Shown piece by piece: positions 26,161 to 33,206 of a DNA stretch of 42,589 nucleotides. Made by a program: the position numbers and the translations under genes. A model generated the notes under the pieces. That model was not told where the DNA came from and made no database searches. It was given only the letters and a program-made list of their open reading frames with translations. The stretch comes from Coriobacteriia bacterium (GTDB lineage: Bacteria > Actinomycetota > Coriobacteriia > Anaerosomatales > Anaerosomataceae). Position 1 is the first letter of the stretch; each line of letters starts with the position of its first letter. The DNA lies in contig JAFGAG010000062.1 in assembly GCA_016933785.1 (NCBI GenBank), forward strand, positions 1 through 42,589, in the 5' to 3' direction.

Positions 26161-26193
26161 CACCGGTTTTCGCTGCTCAGAGGCGTTGTCGCC

Positions 26194-26223
26194 TTGACGC
26201 GATGGCAGCCACGCGGGTACGAT
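26194..26223 (+). promoter_or_regulatory. Predicted promoter for the rny leader/ncRNA
   Basis: -35 TTGACG (26194-26199), 18-bp spacer, -10 TACGAT (26218-26223). Predicted start near 26230, about 270 nt before rny. The match is good for a high-GC genome, and the sequence downstream is unusually rich in stable stems. Confidence 0.55.
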
Positions 26224-26229
26224 GATCGC

Positions 26230-26393
26230 GGCAAATACGATCGAACCAGCCAGGCGTGCAGCCTGCGGTTCGTGTTTGGTTCTACATCGTGATCGCAGAG
26301 GCACCGCTCCCGTACGGGGTGGTGCAGCGTGTGTATCCGCACTGTTGAACCGATTGAGTAGTCGTACTTGCCGGGCGAGTGGTGCCCGGCTTT
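26230..26393 (+). ncRNA. Candidate structured RNA or rny 5' leader (class unknown)
   Basis: Three good hairpins follow the promoter. H1 at 26242-26272: CGAACC/GGTTCG enclosing CAGGC/GCCTG with loop GTGCA. H2 at 26301-26325: 10 bp including two G-U pairs, arms GCACCGCTCC and GGGGTGGTGC, loop CGTAC. H3 at 26370-26390: GCCGGGC, loop GAGTGGT, GCCCGGC, followed by TTTCC. There is no convincing open reading frame with an RBS here. The layout fits either an independent small RNA of about 165 nt ending at H3 or a regulatory leader of rny. I compared it by eye with 6S, SRP, tmRNA, RNase P and common riboswitch motifs and recognised none. Confidence 0.4.
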
Positions 26394-26494
26394 CCGGTAG
26401 ACAGGGACGAATAGCTCCTCCACCGGTTCCGGGCAGACAGAGCTTCAGCCACCGCTCCAGTGACTGGATCGCATACTGAACCCGGAAGGGAGGG
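26394..26494 (+). promoter_or_regulatory. rny proximal leader with possible Shine-Dalgarno masking
   Basis: TTCCGGG (26427-26433) is fully complementary to CCCGGAA (26481-26487), whose last bases begin the rny ribosome-binding purine run GGAAGGGAGGG (26484-26494). Upstream, TTCCGG at 26392-26397 could compete for the same site. CCGGT (26394-26398) and ACCGG (26422-26426) are also complementary. This permits alternative folds that expose or hide the RBS. Pairing is seen in sequence; regulation is inference. Confidence 0.3.
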
Positions 26495-26502
26495 CACGCC
26501 CG

Positions 26503-28035
26503 ATGACACCACTGATCGCCGCTCTGCTCGGACTTATCGTAGGCGTCGTCCTCGGCATCGTCATCAATCGCTTCGTCATCGCCGGCAAGACCGCTCAGGC
26601 CCGCGAGGCCGCCGAGCGAATGCTCGCTGACGCTACGAAGCAAGCCGAGACGACACGCAAGGAGATGCTGCTCGAGGCCAAGGACCAGATATTCAACCAG
26701 AAGGCTCAGGCTGACGAGGAGATCAAGCAGCGCCGCGGAGAGCTCACAGGAATGGAGTCCCGCCTTCTTCAGCGTGAGGAATCTATCGAGCGCCGCGCTG
26801 AGTCGCTCGACAAGCGCGAACATCAGCTTTCGAGCCAGGCTGGTCAGCTGGCCAAAGCCGAGAAGGACCTCGAGGACGCCATCGCCGAAGAGAAGGCCCG
26901 TCTTGAGTCCCTCGCGGGCATGACGTCCGATGAGGCCAAGTCCGTCCTGCTCGAGCGTGTCCGCCAGGACGTCGCGCACGATGCCGCGATGATCGTCCGC
27001 GAGTCCGAGCAGCGCGCCCGTGAGGAAGCAGATCGGAAGGCCCGCAACATCATCGGCATTGCCATCGGCCGTGTCGCGGCCGATCACACCGCGGAGTCCA
27101 CGGTCTCCGTCGTCCACATCCCCTCGGACGACCTCAAGGGTCGCATCATCGGCCGTGAGGGCCGGAACATCCGCGCCTTCGAGCAGCTCACGGGGATCAA
27201 CCTCATCATCGATGACACGCCTGAAGCGGTCATTCTCTCGAGTTTCGATCCGGTCCGGCGCGAGGTGGGCCGCATCACCCTTGAGAACCTCATCGCGGAT
27301 GGCCGCATCCACCCAGCGCGCATCGAGGAGATGTTCAAGAAGGCGGAAGTCCTCGTCGATCAGCAGGTGTACGAGGCCGGTGAACAGGCCGTCTTCGACA
27401 CCGGAGTCCACAACCTGCACCATGACCTCGTCCGCACGCTCGGCCGCCTTCGCTACCGCACCAGCTACGGCCAGAATGTGCTGAACCACTCCCTCGAGGT
27501 CGCGTACCTCTCGGGTGTCATGGCCGCCGAACTCGGACTCGACCCCGCGCTCGCCAAGCGCGCCGGCCTCCTGCATGACCTTGGCAAGGCGATCGACCAC
27601 GAGATCGAAGGCCCGCACGCCGTCATCGGCGCCGACCTGGCGCGCCGCCTCGGCGAGAACAAAGAGGTCGTCCACTGCATCGAGGCGCACCACGGCGATG
27701 TGGAGCCGCAGACCGTGGAGGCGGTCATCGTGCAGGCCGCCGATGCGATCTCCGCCGCACGCCCCGGAGCGCGTCGCGAGACCCTCGAGAGCTACATCAA
27801 GCGTCTCGAGAAGCTCGAGTCACTTGCAGAGTCACACAAAGGCGTCGAGAAGTCGTACGCCATGCAGGCGGGCCGCGAGATCCGCGTCATGGTCAAGCCC
27901 GAGGAGATCTCGGACATCGACTCCACGATGATGGCGCGCGAGATCGCCAAGCAGATCGAAGAGGAGCTCCAGTATCCGGGCCAGATCAAGGTCATGGTCA
28001 TACGGGAGAGCCGTGCGATCGAGTATGCGAAGTGA
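26503..28035 (+). CDS. rny: Ribonuclease Y
   Basis: RNase Y is a membrane-anchored endonuclease that initiates mRNA decay in many Gram-positives. The 510-residue protein has an N-terminal membrane helix (about 4-27), a long charged coiled coil (about 30-175), a KH domain ([20 protein letters not shown]) and an HD domain ([21 protein letters not shown]) with metal-binding His and Asp residues. The C-terminal domain ends [20 protein letters not shown], as expected. ATG 26503 has GGAAGGGAGGG eight nt upstream. In Bacillus the order is recA, pbpX, rny, ymdB, spoVS; here rny follows recX and is followed by a GHKL ATPase and spoVS. Confidence 0.97.
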   Translation: MTPLIAALLGLIVGVVLGIVINRFVIAGKTAQAREAAERMLADATKQAETTRKEMLLEAKDQIFNQKAQADEEIKQRRGELTGMESRLLQREESIERRAESLDKREHQLSSQAGQLAKAEKDLEDAIAEEKARLESLAGMTSDEAKSVLLERVRQDVAHDAAMIVRESEQRAREEADRKARNIIGIAIGRVAADHTAESTVSVVHIPSDDLKGRIIGREGRNIRAFEQLTGINLIIDDTPEAVILSSFDPVRREVGRITLENLIADGRIHPARIEEMFKKAEVLVDQQVYEAGEQAVFDTGVHNLHHDLVRTLGRLRYRTSYGQNVLNHSLEVAYLSGVMAAELGLDPALAKRAGLLHDLGKAIDHEIEGPHAVIGADLARRLGENKEVVHCIEAHHGDVEPQTVEAVIVQAADAISAARPGARRETLESYIKRLEKLESLAESHKGVEKSYAMQAGREIRVMVKPEEISDIDSTMMAREIAKQIEEELQYPGQIKVMVIRESRAIEYAK

Positions 28036-28079
28036 CGCACCAGTCATCCGTGATCCCTGCGGCTGATGAGAGACGATAC

Positions 28080-28111
28080 GAGCAAAGGGACCGCATGCGG
28101 TCCCTTTGCTC
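28080..28111 (+). terminator. Strong terminator after rny
   Basis: A perfect 32-nt palindrome runs from 28080 to 28111, with arms GAGCAAAGGGACCGCA and TGCGGTCCCTTTGCTC. It would fold as about a 14-bp stem with a tetraloop at its centre (28094-28097). TTG follows rather than a long T-run, though the 3' arm itself contains CCCTTTGCTCTT. It lies 45 nt past the rny stop and 40 nt before the next gene. Confidence 0.8.
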
Positions 28112-28150
28112 TTGAGATGGACGGCGGCGCATGTCACCCTGGATGACACC

Positions 28151-29230
28151 ATGAGCGAACACGACCCCTTGCTTGACTTCGTGACGTCCGTATCGGGCGA
28201 CGGCTACCTGAAAGTCGAGGAGAGTCTCGGCGACGGGTACGTTCGTCTGCGCGTGCCCGAGGCCGAGCGGCGCCAGGCCAAGCACGACATCAGAAGCATC
28301 GAAGACGTCGTGATCGAATTGCTCCGCAACGCCCGCGATGCCCACGCGCAGCGGATCTTCGTCGCCACGACGCGTGAGGGTAGCACCCGCATGTTGACCA
28401 TGATCGACGATGGTGTCGGCATACCACACGCTCTGCAGGACGCCGTGTTCGAGCCCAGAGTCACCTCGAAGTTGGAGACCATGGTCATGGACCGATGGGG
28501 TGTCCACGGGCGAGGTATGGCGCTCTTCTCGGTCCGCTCCAACGCGTCGAGCGCGCGGGTCGCGTGTTCGTCGCCTCACAAGGGTGCGGCTATCAGCGTC
28601 GTCTGCGATACCACGCATCTTTCCGAGCGCGCCGATCAATCCACGTGGCCCACCGTAGAACCTGACGAGTCGGGCAGGCTCCGCGTCGCACGCGGGCCTC
28701 ACAACATCGTGAGACGTCTTGTCGAGTTCGCGTGCGAGCACCCGGAGCTCGAGGTCTACCTCGGCACGCCCACAGAGGTCCTTGCCACCCTCCACGCGCT
28801 GGGCAGGACGCATCTCGACATCGCCGACCTGATGTTCTGCGAGGACCTTGAGAGACTGCTCGTCTGGCAGCGTCCCGCCGCGTGCTCGGATGCCGCGGAG
28901 CTGACCGGCGTCGCCGAGCAGATCGCACTCCCTGTCTCCGAGCGCACATCCCACCGCGTCCTTGCAGGTGAGCTGGCCCCGCTCGAACCACTGCTCGCAT
29001 CGCTCGTCGCGGCGGAGGATGACGCCGATACACCGCCGGCCCCAGACATCTATCGCGACAGGCGGTCGCTTCGTATCCACCATGGCGACCTGACCGCGTT
29101 CAGAACCGAACTCACTCGTGCATTCGATGTGCTCGCCGAGCGCTACTACCTCAATCTCAAGGGTGAGCCGAAGGTCACGGTCGGTCGCGACTCGATCTCC
29201 GTGCGGTTCTCCATAGACAAGGAAGACTGA
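28151..29230 (+). CDS. GHKL-superfamily ATPase of unknown function (MutL/Hsp90-like ATP site)
   Basis: The 359-residue protein has a GHKL (Bergerat) ATP-binding fold in its N-terminal third. Motif I is ELLRNARDA, with E56 and N60 in the E-x3-N pattern and D63. Motif II is DDGVGIP (86-92). The lid contains GVHGRGMALFSV (117-128). E56 occupies the position of the catalytic glutamate in MutL, GyrB and Hsp90, so ATP hydrolysis is plausible. No histidine-kinase dimerisation box, receiver or membrane helix is seen. The remaining 200 residues match nothing I recognise. The frame is open to 28106, inside the terminator, so ATG 28151 is preferred although its RBS is weak and no clear promoter is seen. 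It lies between rny and spoVS, where Bacillus has the phosphodiesterase ymdB. Confidence 0.8.
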   Translation: MSEHDPLLDFVTSVSGDGYLKVEESLGDGYVRLRVPEAERRQAKHDIRSIEDVVIELLRNARDAHAQRIFVATTREGSTRMLTMIDDGVGIPHALQDAVFEPRVTSKLETMVMDRWGVHGRGMALFSVRSNASSARVACSSPHKGAAISVVCDTTHLSERADQSTWPTVEPDESGRLRVARGPHNIVRRLVEFACEHPELEVYLGTPTEVLATLHALGRTHLDIADLMFCEDLERLLVWQRPAACSDAAELTGVAEQIALPVSERTSHRVLAGELAPLEPLLASLVAAEDDADTPPAPDIYRDRRSLRIHHGDLTAFRTELTRAFDVLAERYYLNLKGEPKVTVGRDSISVRFSIDKED

Positions 29231-29246
29231 CGCAGGGGCCATACGG

Positions 29247-29252
29247 TATACT
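29247..29252 (+). promoter_or_regulatory. Possible spoVS promoter -10
   Basis: TATACT at 29247-29252 is one base from the consensus -10 and lies about 100 nt before spoVS, in a 120-nt non-coding gap. No convincing -35 is found at 16-18 bp, so sigma-A use is uncertain; another sigma factor is possible. Confidence 0.35.
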
Positions 29253-29350
29253 GCTGCCACGCCACGCGGCGATCACACACTCGATGCAGACTTCCATCAC
29301 ACCAGCGTTCACCACAGCCAACACACTCGCAGGCCACAGCAGGAGGCGCC

Positions 29351-29626
29351 GTGGAGGTTCTCAAGGTTTCCACCAAATCCAACCCGAATTCTGTCGCCGG
29401 GGCCCTCGCGGGCGTCATCCGTGAGCAAGGCGCCGTCGAGATCCAGACTGTGGGTGCAGGTGCCCTCAACCAGGCCGTCAAGGCCATCGCTATCGCGCGC
29501 GGCTTCGTCGCACCGATGGGGCTTGACCTGATCTGCACACCCGCCTTCGCCGACATCGAGATCAACGGCGAGGAGCGCACCGCGATCCGTTTGCTCGTGG
29601 AGCCGCGTCCGCCGCTCCACCCGTGA
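29351..29626 (+). CDS. spoVS: Stage V sporulation protein S (SpoVS/Alba-like)
   Basis: SpoVS is a small Alba-fold protein that in Bacillus affects septation and spore coat assembly. It is also widespread in non-sporulating bacteria such as Thermus and Deinococcus. The 91-residue protein is nearly colinear with the family: LKVSTKSNPNSVAGALAGV, then EIQTVGAGALNQAVKAIAI, ARGFVAPMGLDL and PAFADIEINGEERTAI. GTG 29351 has GCAGGAGG upstream. No sporulation gene other than this one is in the window, so its presence does not show that the cell sporulates. Confidence 0.94.
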   Translation: MEVLKVSTKSNPNSVAGALAGVIREQGAVEIQTVGAGALNQAVKAIAIARGFVAPMGLDLICTPAFADIEINGEERTAIRLLVEPRPPLHP

Positions 29627-29632
29627 TCCCGT

Positions 29633-30463
29633 ATGCCTGGCCCGGACCTACACCTCCACTCGACGTTCTCTGACGGTCTCTTCACACCGGAGCAACTCGT
29701 CGCACGCGCCGTCGAGCTTCATCTTCCGGCTATCGCCATCGCCGATCACGACAGCGTCGGGGGCGTCGAGCCAGCCCTACGCGCAGCCGAGGCGACCGGA
29801 CTGCTGGTCGTTCCCGCAGTCGAACTCTCGGCGGAAGCGGGGGAGCGCACAGTGCACCTCCTGGGGTACCACATAGATCACACCGACGGATCACTGCTCG
29901 GCCATCTTGCGGAACTTCGCGATCACCGTCGTGCTCGAGCCCGGCGCATCGTCCGCTCGTTGTCCGCCGCTGGCATCGAGCTTGATCTTGCCGGTACCTC
30001 CTCGGCCGGAGACGAGGCGGCCATCGGTCGTGCGCACATCGCTCGCGCGCTTGTCCAGGCCGGCTTCGCCCGGGACATGGCCGACGCGTTCGAGCGCTTC
30101 GTCGGCGATCACGCACCGCACTTCGTCGCCAAGTCGCTCGTCACACCGGAACGCGCGATCGAATGGATCACCCAAGCCGGTGGCGTCGCCGTTCTCGCAC
30201 ACCCCGGATTGAGCCGTGTGGACGACCTCATCCCGTCCCTCATCGGTGCGGGTCTCGCAGGCATCGAGGCGTGCCATGCCTCGCACGATCCGCTGACCGC
30301 TGAGCGGTACCGCACGCTCGCTGCCGGGCTTGGTCTCATCGTGACGGGCGGGTCGGACTATCACGGCTCACAACGTGAGGGCGGGGACATGGGTTGTGCG
30401 TGGGCCCCCGAGGGATCGCTCGAGGCGCTCCTCACCGCCGCCCGGACAGGAGGCATTCGATGA
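29633..30463 (+). CDS. PHP-domain phosphoesterase (RNase AM / nucleoside bisphosphate phosphatase-like)
   Basis: The 276-residue protein is a PHP phosphoesterase of the YciV/TrpH type. The first metal motif is DLHLHSTFSDG (H7, H9), then AIADHDSVGG, PAVELSAE with E, HLLGYHID, VLAHPG and the final GSDYHG with its D and H. Relatives include E. coli RNase AM, which trims 5' ends of rRNA and small RNAs, and enzymes that dephosphorylate 3',5'-nucleoside bisphosphates. Sequence alone does not choose between them. An inserted segment at about 95-165 is typical of the group. It starts six nt after spoVS and overlaps miaB by ATGA, so it is likely co-translated with miaB. Confidence 0.88.
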   Translation: MPGPDLHLHSTFSDGLFTPEQLVARAVELHLPAIAIADHDSVGGVEPALRAAEATGLLVVPAVELSAEAGERTVHLLGYHIDHTDGSLLGHLAELRDHRRARARRIVRSLSAAGIELDLAGTSSAGDEAAIGRAHIARALVQAGFARDMADAFERFVGDHAPHFVAKSLVTPERAIEWITQAGGVAVLAHPGLSRVDDLIPSLIGAGLAGIEACHASHDPLTAERYRTLAAGLGLIVTGGSDYHGSQREGGDMGCAWAPEGSLEALLTAARTGGIR

Positions 30464-31794
30464 GCCGCTACATCATCCACACCTTCGGGTGTCAGATGAA
30501 CAAGCACGACTCCGAACGGATGGCAGGTCTGCTTCAAACCCATGGCTACATGCCAGCGGTGTCCGATGCCGACGCCGACGTCATCATCTTCAACACCTGC
30601 GCCGTCCGCGAGACCGCCGATGACCGCCTCTACGGACAGGTCGCCTCGCTCAAGGCGCTCAAGACCGGCGGTAGGCCCGAGGTCATCATCGCCGTCGGCG
30701 GCTGCGTGGGGCAACGCGATGGCGAGCGCATGCTGCAGCACCTTCCGCATGTGGACGTCGTCTTCGGAACGCACAACATCCACGAGCTTCCGTCACTGAT
30801 CGATGCGGCCGCGTACGGCAGATCCGTCGCACGCGTGCTCGAGGGTACGGAAACGTTCGCGAGCGACCTCCCCACCGTCCGGGAGCACGCGTGGCACGCC
30901 TGGGTACCCATCAACGTCGGTTGTGACAACCATTGCGCGTACTGCATCGTGCCTACCGTGCGCGGTCCCGAGCGGAGTCGTGTATTCGAGGACGTGGTCA
31001 CCGAGGTCGCCGCTCTCGTCGCCGAGGGAGTCATCGAGGTGACGCTGCTCGGGCAGAACGTCAACTCCTACGGCCGCGACCGGTACGGCCAGCCGCGCTT
31101 CGCCGAGCTCCTGCACGCCGTCGCCGCCACCGGCATCCCACGCATCCGCTTCGCGACGAGCCACCCCAAGGACCTTTCGGACGACACGATCCGCGCACTC
31201 GCGGAGTTGCCCGCGCTCATGCCGTACCTGCACCTGCCGGTGCAACATGGCTCGAACGCCGTTCTTGCCGCGATGAACCGGCGGTACACCAGGGAGACGT
31301 ACCTCGATCGCATCGAACGCCTGCGGGCGGCCGTGCCGGACATCACGCTCTCCACCGACATCATCGTAGGCTTCCCAGGTGAGACCGACGCAGATTTCGA
31401 ACAGACCCTGGACCTATACGACCGCGTCGCCTTCGACCATGCGTTCACCTTCATCTACTCGTCCCGGGAGGGGACACCGGCCGCCGCACTTACCACCACG
31501 GTTCCGCGCGAGATCTCGCAGCAGCGGTTCGATCGCCTTGCCGCGCGCGTGCGGGACCTCTCGTTCGAGTCCAACCGCCGCGTGGTCGGCCGGACGCAGG
31601 AGTGTCTGGTGGAAGGCGCTTCCCGTAAAGACCGCCATGTCCTGTCCGCACGCACCCCCCACAACAGGCTCGTGCACGTTCCGGTTCCTGAAGGACGCAC
31701 GGCCGGAGCCTATGCCGGTACCCTTCAGATGATCCGTGTGACCGGCGCACACCCGTGGTTCCTCACCGGGGAACTCGACAACGACGCGGTTTAG
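30460..31794 (+). CDS. miaB: tRNA-2-methylthio-N6-dimethylallyladenosine synthase MiaB
   Basis: MiaB adds the 2-methylthio group to i6A37 of tRNAs reading UNN codons. The 444-residue protein begins YIIHTFGCQMNKHDSERM and has cluster-binding C11, C47 and C82 (NTCAVRE, VGGCVGQ). The radical-SAM motif is C155-x3-C159-x2-C162 (CDNHCAYC), then HLPVQHGSNAVLAAMNRRYTRE and a C-terminal TRAM domain. The start is ATG 30460 in the overlap with the PHP gene, with GACAGGAGG upstream. miaA, which supplies its i6A37 substrate, is two genes downstream, so both steps of ms2i6A formation are encoded together. Confidence 0.96.
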   Translation: MSRYIIHTFGCQMNKHDSERMAGLLQTHGYMPAVSDADADVIIFNTCAVRETADDRLYGQVASLKALKTGGRPEVIIAVGGCVGQRDGERMLQHLPHVDVVFGTHNIHELPSLIDAAAYGRSVARVLEGTETFASDLPTVREHAWHAWVPINVGCDNHCAYCIVPTVRGPERSRVFEDVVTEVAALVAEGVIEVTLLGQNVNSYGRDRYGQPRFAELLHAVAATGIPRIRFATSHPKDLSDDTIRALAELPALMPYLHLPVQHGSNAVLAAMNRRYTRETYLDRIERLRAAVPDITLSTDIIVGFPGETDADFEQTLDLYDRVAFDHAFTFIYSSREGTPAAALTTTVPREISQQRFDRLAARVRDLSFESNRRVVGRTQECLVEGASRKDRHVLSARTPHNRLVHVPVPEGRTAGAYAGTLQMIRVTGAHPWFLTGELDNDAV

Positions 31795-31842
31795 CGCCTG
31801 CCTGCGCCCGGGAATGCTCACAAGTGCCCGGAGGTGAGTCTC

Positions 31843-33204
31843 ATGATCGGAACCACGCTTGGCATCATCGCTCCGCACCCACCGATCATGGTGGCCGAGG
31901 TGGGGGGCCCACGCGCGCGCGTCACGGAGGATTCCATCCGGGCGATGGAGACCGCGGCCCGACTTCTCGATGCCTACCGTCCGGATACGATCGTACTGAT
32001 GTCGCCCCACGCCCCGGTCGCCCGGGACGCGTTCGTGGTCGACAGGTCGGAATCGTACTCCGGCGACCTGGGACAGTTCGGTGCTCGCTCCGTGAGACTC
32101 GCTCCGGTCGGTGACACTGCCCTTGCCGACGCGATCATGGAAGCCGCCGCCGCACAGGGTCTTCCCGTCCTCTCTCGCACCGACCACGCGTCGCTCGACG
32201 CGGGAACACTCGACCACGGCGCGATCGTTCCCTTGAGCTTCCTGGACAGGCACGGGCGATACGCGCTCGTCGAACTCTCCCTCTCGTTCCTGACGCTTGC
32301 CAGCCACCGTCTTTTCGGCGAGGCGGTCGCCCGTGCCGCGAAGACGCTCGGTCGCCGTGTGGCGTTCATCGCAAGCGGTGACTGCAGCCATCGCCTCACG
32401 CCCGACGCGCCGGCAGGCTACTCGCCTCGGGCCAGCGAGTTCGACGATGAGCTCGTCCGTTCGCTCGAGCACAACGACTACGGCGCCCTCGAGCACCTTG
32501 ATCCGGCACTGGTCGAGATCGCGGCGGAGTGCGGCCTGCGATCCTTCATCGCACTGGGCGGCTTCCTCGCCGGGACCGGAGCCTCGACGCGGGTGCTGTC
32601 ACATGAGGGCCCGTGGGGCGTGGGTTACACCACCGCGATCGCTGCATCGCAGGACCTGCTCGCCCTCATCGATGAGCCGGAGGTCGCGGTGGCACCGACA
32701 GGGGAGAGCGAGCCCGTCGTCCTGGCACGCCGTGCGATCGAGGCCTACCTGCGTGAGCACCGCATCATCTCGCCACCCACTCCTTCAGGCCTGCTTGCCG
32801 AGCAGCACGGTGCCTTCGTGAGCCTGCACCGTCACGGCGATCTCCGGGGATGCATCGGCACGATCGCCCCCACCGCTCCCACGCTCGCCGAGGAGATCGC
32901 GCACAACGCCATCCAGGCGGCAACGGCTGATCCCCGTTTCCCGCCACTCACCACGGCGGAACTCGAAGACCTCGATATCTCGGTCGACGTGCTCCACGAG
33001 CCGGAACCCGCGACGCTCGAGGACCTCGACCCCCGCTCCTGGGGCGTCATCGTGTCAGCCGATTGGCGACGCGGGCTGCTCCTACCTGACCTCGAGGGTG
33101 TCGATACGGTCGAGCAGCAGGTCGCCATCGCGCGGCAGAAGGCGGGCATCGGAGCCGCCGAGCGTGTGCGACTCGAACGCTTCAAAGTCGACAGGTACCA
33201 CTAA
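31843..33204 (+). CDS. MEMO-AMMECR1 fusion protein (AmmeMemoRadiSam proteins B and A)
   Basis: The 453-residue protein fuses two domains usually encoded separately. Residues 1-270 form a MEMO/LigB-like extradiol-dioxygenase fold (GIIAPHPPIMV, LMSPHAP with H56, LDHGAIVPLSFL, IASGDCSHRL with H183). Residues 285-453 form an AMMECR1 domain with its hallmark RGCIGT at 335-340 and DPRFPPL. In many anaerobic bacteria and archaea these two occur with a radical-SAM protein as the AmmeMemoRadiSam system, thought to modify an unidentified target. No third component is adjacent here. ATG 31843 is chosen because GGAGG lies eight nt upstream; GTG 31834 overlaps that RBS. Confidence 0.9.
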   Translation: MIGTTLGIIAPHPPIMVAEVGGPRARVTEDSIRAMETAARLLDAYRPDTIVLMSPHAPVARDAFVVDRSESYSGDLGQFGARSVRLAPVGDTALADAIMEAAAAQGLPVLSRTDHASLDAGTLDHGAIVPLSFLDRHGRYALVELSLSFLTLASHRLFGEAVARAAKTLGRRVAFIASGDCSHRLTPDAPAGYSPRASEFDDELVRSLEHNDYGALEHLDPALVEIAAECGLRSFIALGGFLAGTGASTRVLSHEGPWGVGYTTAIAASQDLLALIDEPEVAVAPTGESEPVVLARRAIEAYLREHRIISPPTPSGLLAEQHGAFVSLHRHGDLRGCIGTIAPTAPTLAEEIAHNAIQAATADPRFPPLTTAELEDLDISVDVLHEPEPATLEDLDPRSWGVIVSADWRRGLLLPDLEGVDTVEQQVAIARQKAGIGAAERVRLERFKVDRYH

Positions 33205-33206
33205 TC

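Noticed and set aside
26230-26393. 6S, SRP, tmRNA or RNase P RNA in the recX-rny gap
   Set aside because: None of the characteristic conserved stretches of these RNAs could be found, so the region is left as an unclassified structured RNA.
28106-28150. TTG start for the GHKL ATPase at 28106
   Set aside because: This codon lies within the terminator palindrome and has no RBS; ATG 28151 is the better choice although its RBS is weak.
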